Shown in pieces: positions 61,062-64,000 of a stretch of 64,000 nt of DNA (positions are counted from its first letter, which is position 1; each line of letters opens with the position of its first letter). The DNA lies in NCBI GenBank assembly GCA_014529385.2, contig CM043970.1:64746496-64810495 (forward strand), given 5' to 3'. The DNA is from Adiantum capillus-veneris. Lineage: Eukaryota > Streptophyta > Polypodiopsida > Polypodiales > Pteridaceae. The notes under the pieces are model-generated. The model was not told where the DNA came from. It was given only the letters and a program-made list of their open reading frames with translations, and did not search any database. The translations under genes were made by a program, and so were the position numbers.

Positions 61062-62825
61062 TGTAATGGAATTTGACTATGACATGGATAGTAGCGGAAT
61101 TTAAATAACCATAGTGAACATTTCCTTTAAGAGGGTTCTTTAAGGAGCATAAGAAGAGTACTTGATTAAAAGTAGAAAAATGAACATTACACCTAATTAG
61201 CTTGACATGAAAAATACTTGTAAAAGAGAGAGAGAGAAAGGATTAGAGAAATTGACAACATTTGAGGGTCGGATTTACTTGGATCCGCGGTCCCCCCTCC
61301 CGGGGCGGTCACTTATCAAAAGCTTCCTATATCATGTGCGTTCAAGAGGTTATTAATAATACCTCAATATACATACTATATTTACACTACGTGCCTATTT
61401 AAAAAAACCCCACTCCCCTATGTATGTATACATTTTGATACATTTTGATCTTTTAATAATCCTCTCCGGTTAACTCATGTGGTAGCATACACATTCTAAA
61501 AAGTTACCACCCCGGGACCCCCCTCCAAAAGGCTTTTGTATTAGATTCTCCCATGTAGAAAGACTTGGTACAATACAAGATTTGTGTTCCCTGAGATCTT
61601 ATTGGTGCAGTGAATATGGAAAGCTTCATGCACCAAGATTATGCCCTTAACTATCTTACCAAAGCATTAACTTGTCCCCGGCCTCAATCCCAAGACCTCA
61701 AACACCTTCGAAGGTGGAGAGAGCTAGCAACGAATGAGGGTAGGGAAGAGGAAGAAGAACTAACATACAAGAAAGACATAGACTCCTCACTTGATATTAT
61801 TCTTATTTCTTAGCATAGCATAATATTATAGTAATGGAGATGAAGGAGATGGAAAGCATGCAATTCGGAGCATGGATCTTGGTTGGATTTGCATTCCATA
61901 GCCAAGAGTTGTTGGTGTAGGCTCTCAACTTCTCAAGCTTGGAGAAGGAGAAGGTGTTCTTGCACAACACACAATGAGAATGAGTATGTGTGTGAGAGTG
62001 AATGAGAGAGGGTATATGGGCAAGCACACCCCCTCCTTGCTTGGGTCGACCCCCTCTTCTAGATCTTCCTTGATGGTGATTGGACCTCCTCAAGCCTATC
62101 CAATCACATGCTTTGTGCATATCAAGCAACAAGGGTAGCATTAGGACAAGTGTCCTTCATACCCCTTTGAGAGAGAGAGAGAGAGCTTGAATATTGGTTA
62201 AACAATTAATTAAATAAACTGAATTCTCATTAGACCCCTTTAGAGGTCAACCAATAGGCTTTAGGCACTACATGAAGGAAGCATGTGTAGGTTCTGACAT
62301 GTGTCCTTGTTGCCTCTTAGGTCTTGGGCTTGCCTTGAGTGAGTGAGTGTGTGTTCTCTCTCATGCCCCTAGCTTTAGGGCTCGCCCCCCTTCGTGTAGG
62401 GATCATGTTGACTTTAGAACACCTCACCCCTTGAGAACCTTAGTCATGAAGCCCCTTAAGAACCTTAATAATCAAGCATGACAAGAACCTGAAGCACCTT
62501 AGTCAGCAAGCACGATAAGCAACTCAAGCTTGGGCCGGGTTCCCACGTCAATCTTAGTCCTAGCTTGCCTAAGGTCCTAGGTCTAAGGACTTTTAACACT
62601 AGGTATTTAATGAAGCTAACCATAAGGTCTTTCAAGCTCCATTAGCTAGCATTTCTCTTTGACAAACCGTCTCTCATTTGGACCCATTAACTTTGGTCTC
62701 GTGCTTAGATAGATCCATAAGCACATATCTATATTCTAAATCTTGTTCCTATTTATTCTCCCACATTAAATGATAAGTTTATTATGAGAAAAATTTGGGG
62801 TAGTTAGTTATTAGATTTTATGACA
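61062..62825 (-). repeat. E8 5' LTR (about 1.76 kb)
   Basis: Ends are TGTAATGGAATTTGAC and ATTTTATGACA (plus strand). Internal oddities are a short GC-rich block GGTCCCCCCTCCCGGGGCGG at 61289-61308, TACATTTTGATACATTTTGA at 61429-61448, and a 67-codon ORF (61610-61813, no recognised family). Only the last about 200 bases match the 3' LTR, so an insertion may lie inside, but I cannot place its ends. Confidence 0.7.
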
Positions 62826-64000
62826 TTTTCACTAATTTTTCATTTACTGTTTCCTAGGTTTTTTCAAGCCATATTTTTGGTCATATGTATTTGACTACGG
62901 GGTATCCAAGTATACATATGATTTGATTTTATATAAGTTTTTAATATTCTTTGATTGAATTTTCCAAGTAGAATGTATAAGCTTCAATGCCTTTGTCCAT
63001 TTTGCTCTTCAGAGACATGACAAGGTCATGTAGGGGCAAAGTATTTTGGATCGTAATGTCCTAGATAGATTTTTGCATTATGCAATTATGGACCTACATA
63101 GCAGAGTTTTGTTTGGCACATGTCAAAATTTATTAGGGTCTCTCTCACTCATATCACTGAGTGTTTGTAGTTACTTCCACACACAAGTACATCACATACT
63201 TGATGGATGTCATTTCTTTGGACATCCTTATATGAGACATATTCCACATGTGGAGAATATTAGTCTCTAGGAGTAACATTGGCGCCACAACAAAGTCCCT
63301 AGGTATTGGTTAGATCCATTTTTAAAACCATTTTGAGCATGTCATACCAGGAACAATTTTATTGGCCAAAAATTACCGGATACCTGGTAAGATTTGTTAA
63401 CACGAGGTTGGTAATGGGACACTTTTTTGTCCTGGGACACTTTTATGTCCTGTTAAGTGACCATTTTCCTTGAATTATGTCAAGAGTTTCAAAATGGATT
63501 TTGAGGTGCTATCTATCTAGACAGTTGTCTCATGAGCTGAAAAAAACTTGACATTTTTTTGGAATATCAATTCCATCTTTAACCTTCTCCTTGCACAACA
63601 TTTCACAACCTAAACTGTGTGAAAAAACGAGTCCTGTTTTTGGGTTTTTTCAAATTTTTGCAACTATACCACTCTAGAATTCATGTTTGTGAGGTCTATA
63701 ATGCTAGAGAGCTATCTTTAGTAGTCCTCAACATGTCCTGATGCTTCTAGGGAGAAATAAATGTTAAAGTTGTAAGTTATGACCAAATTACAAAAATTGT
63801 CAAATCCTGTTTTTTAGCCAATTTTAGCTCTTCTATGATGTTTTTGGTGGCTTTCATGATATCCAAATGTAGTTTTGATTTTCTATGTCCGATATTGTAA
63901 AATAAAGCTAATATTCCTTGAGTTTTGGGGCACCTAATACCCTATTTTGCATAGTACACAACGATGGTTGATTTTTTCTATTATAGAAGAAAACGAAACA
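62826..64000. other. AT-rich right end of window, no gene recognised
   Basis: About 1.2 kb. ORF 63046-63270 (74 codons) shows no family. GAGTAACATTGGCGCCAC at 63271-63288 resembles an LTR end followed by a TGGCGCC-type primer site used by some plant gypsy elements, but no gag follows. A short tandem duplication GGGACACTTTT(T/A)TGTCCT lies at 63417-63457. Confidence 0.4.

Larger units (their letters stand above)
55345..62825 (-). mobile_element. E8: decayed Ty3/gypsy chromovirus
   Basis: Minus-strand element with 5' LTR 61062-62825, perfect tRNA-Met primer site 61049-61060, gag, protease, RT, RNase H, integrase, and a purine-rich tract at 55544-55560 beside a matched LTR end 55345-55543. Protein motifs are closest to E5. 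The 3' LTR matches the 5' LTR over only about 200 bases, so one of them is truncated or carries an insertion. No target duplication could be set. Confidence 0.85.

Noticed and set aside
63271-63288. LTR end plus TGGCGCC-type primer site of a new plus-strand element
   Set aside because: Only a short resemblance; no LTR start, gag or other domain is visible before the window ends. Kept only as a note.
1-64000. Search for tRNA, rRNA, organellar or single-copy host genes
   Set aside because: None could be supported. Protein-like stretches outside transposons (52418-52560, 52902-53111, 14847-15263) are too short or unrecognised to name.

Overview
The window looks like nuclear DNA of a land plant. 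It is almost entirely layered transposable elements. The evidence for a plant is: Ty3/gypsy elements with chromodomain-type pol C-termini and primer sites complementary to initiator tRNA-Met (TGGTATCAGAGC and variants); a plant-type L1 LINE with a CCHC knuckle, an APE endonuclease, a reverse transcriptase, an RT-associated zinc finger and a CTCGA(n) tail; and long GA/CT microsatellites. I cannot tell which plant lineage it is. I see no host gene I can name, no tRNA or rRNA gene, and no pol ORF without stops or frameshifts.

Layout. 1-443: fragment of an integrase C-terminus, ending in a 24-bp fold-back. 468-13888 (+): element E1, a gypsy element without its 5' LTR. Its integrase region plus part of a foreign LTR is tandemly triplicated (3976-9157). 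E1 is split by E2 (8839-13107, -), a short non-autonomous element with two 1145-bp LTRs and a perfect AAGCA target duplication. 13889-14871: an LTR end and leader-like region rich in GCGTTTTT words. 14847-15263: an unknown 138-codon ORF.

15292-35012 (-): element E3, a gypsy element opened twice. Its 3' LTR holds E4, a plus-strand solo LTR (15753-24469) with CCTTG duplications. E4 itself holds E5 (16409-23661, -), a full-length gypsy element with both LTRs. The chromodomain region of E3 holds E6 (25291-29919, -), whose own integrase is broken by a further insertion of about 0.9 kb. 35013-38666 (-): E7, a 5'-truncated relative of E3 joined LTR to LTR. 38667-39640: 3' end and LTR of another retroelement.

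39681-43545: a near-perfect inverted repeat, two arms of about 1.9 kb with a 27-nt loop, each arm carrying the same intron-containing gene fragment tail to tail. 44290-51117 (+): the LINE. 51118-55345: microsatellites and low-coding sequence. About 55345-62825 (-): element E8, a gypsy element with a perfect 12-nt tRNA-Met primer site. 62826-64000: AT-rich sequence without recognisable genes.

The genes here form a record of nested insertion and decay, not a working pathway. The most unusual objects are the long palindrome, the triplicated integrase/LTR unit, and the repeated use of pol C-termini as insertion sites by one LTR family.
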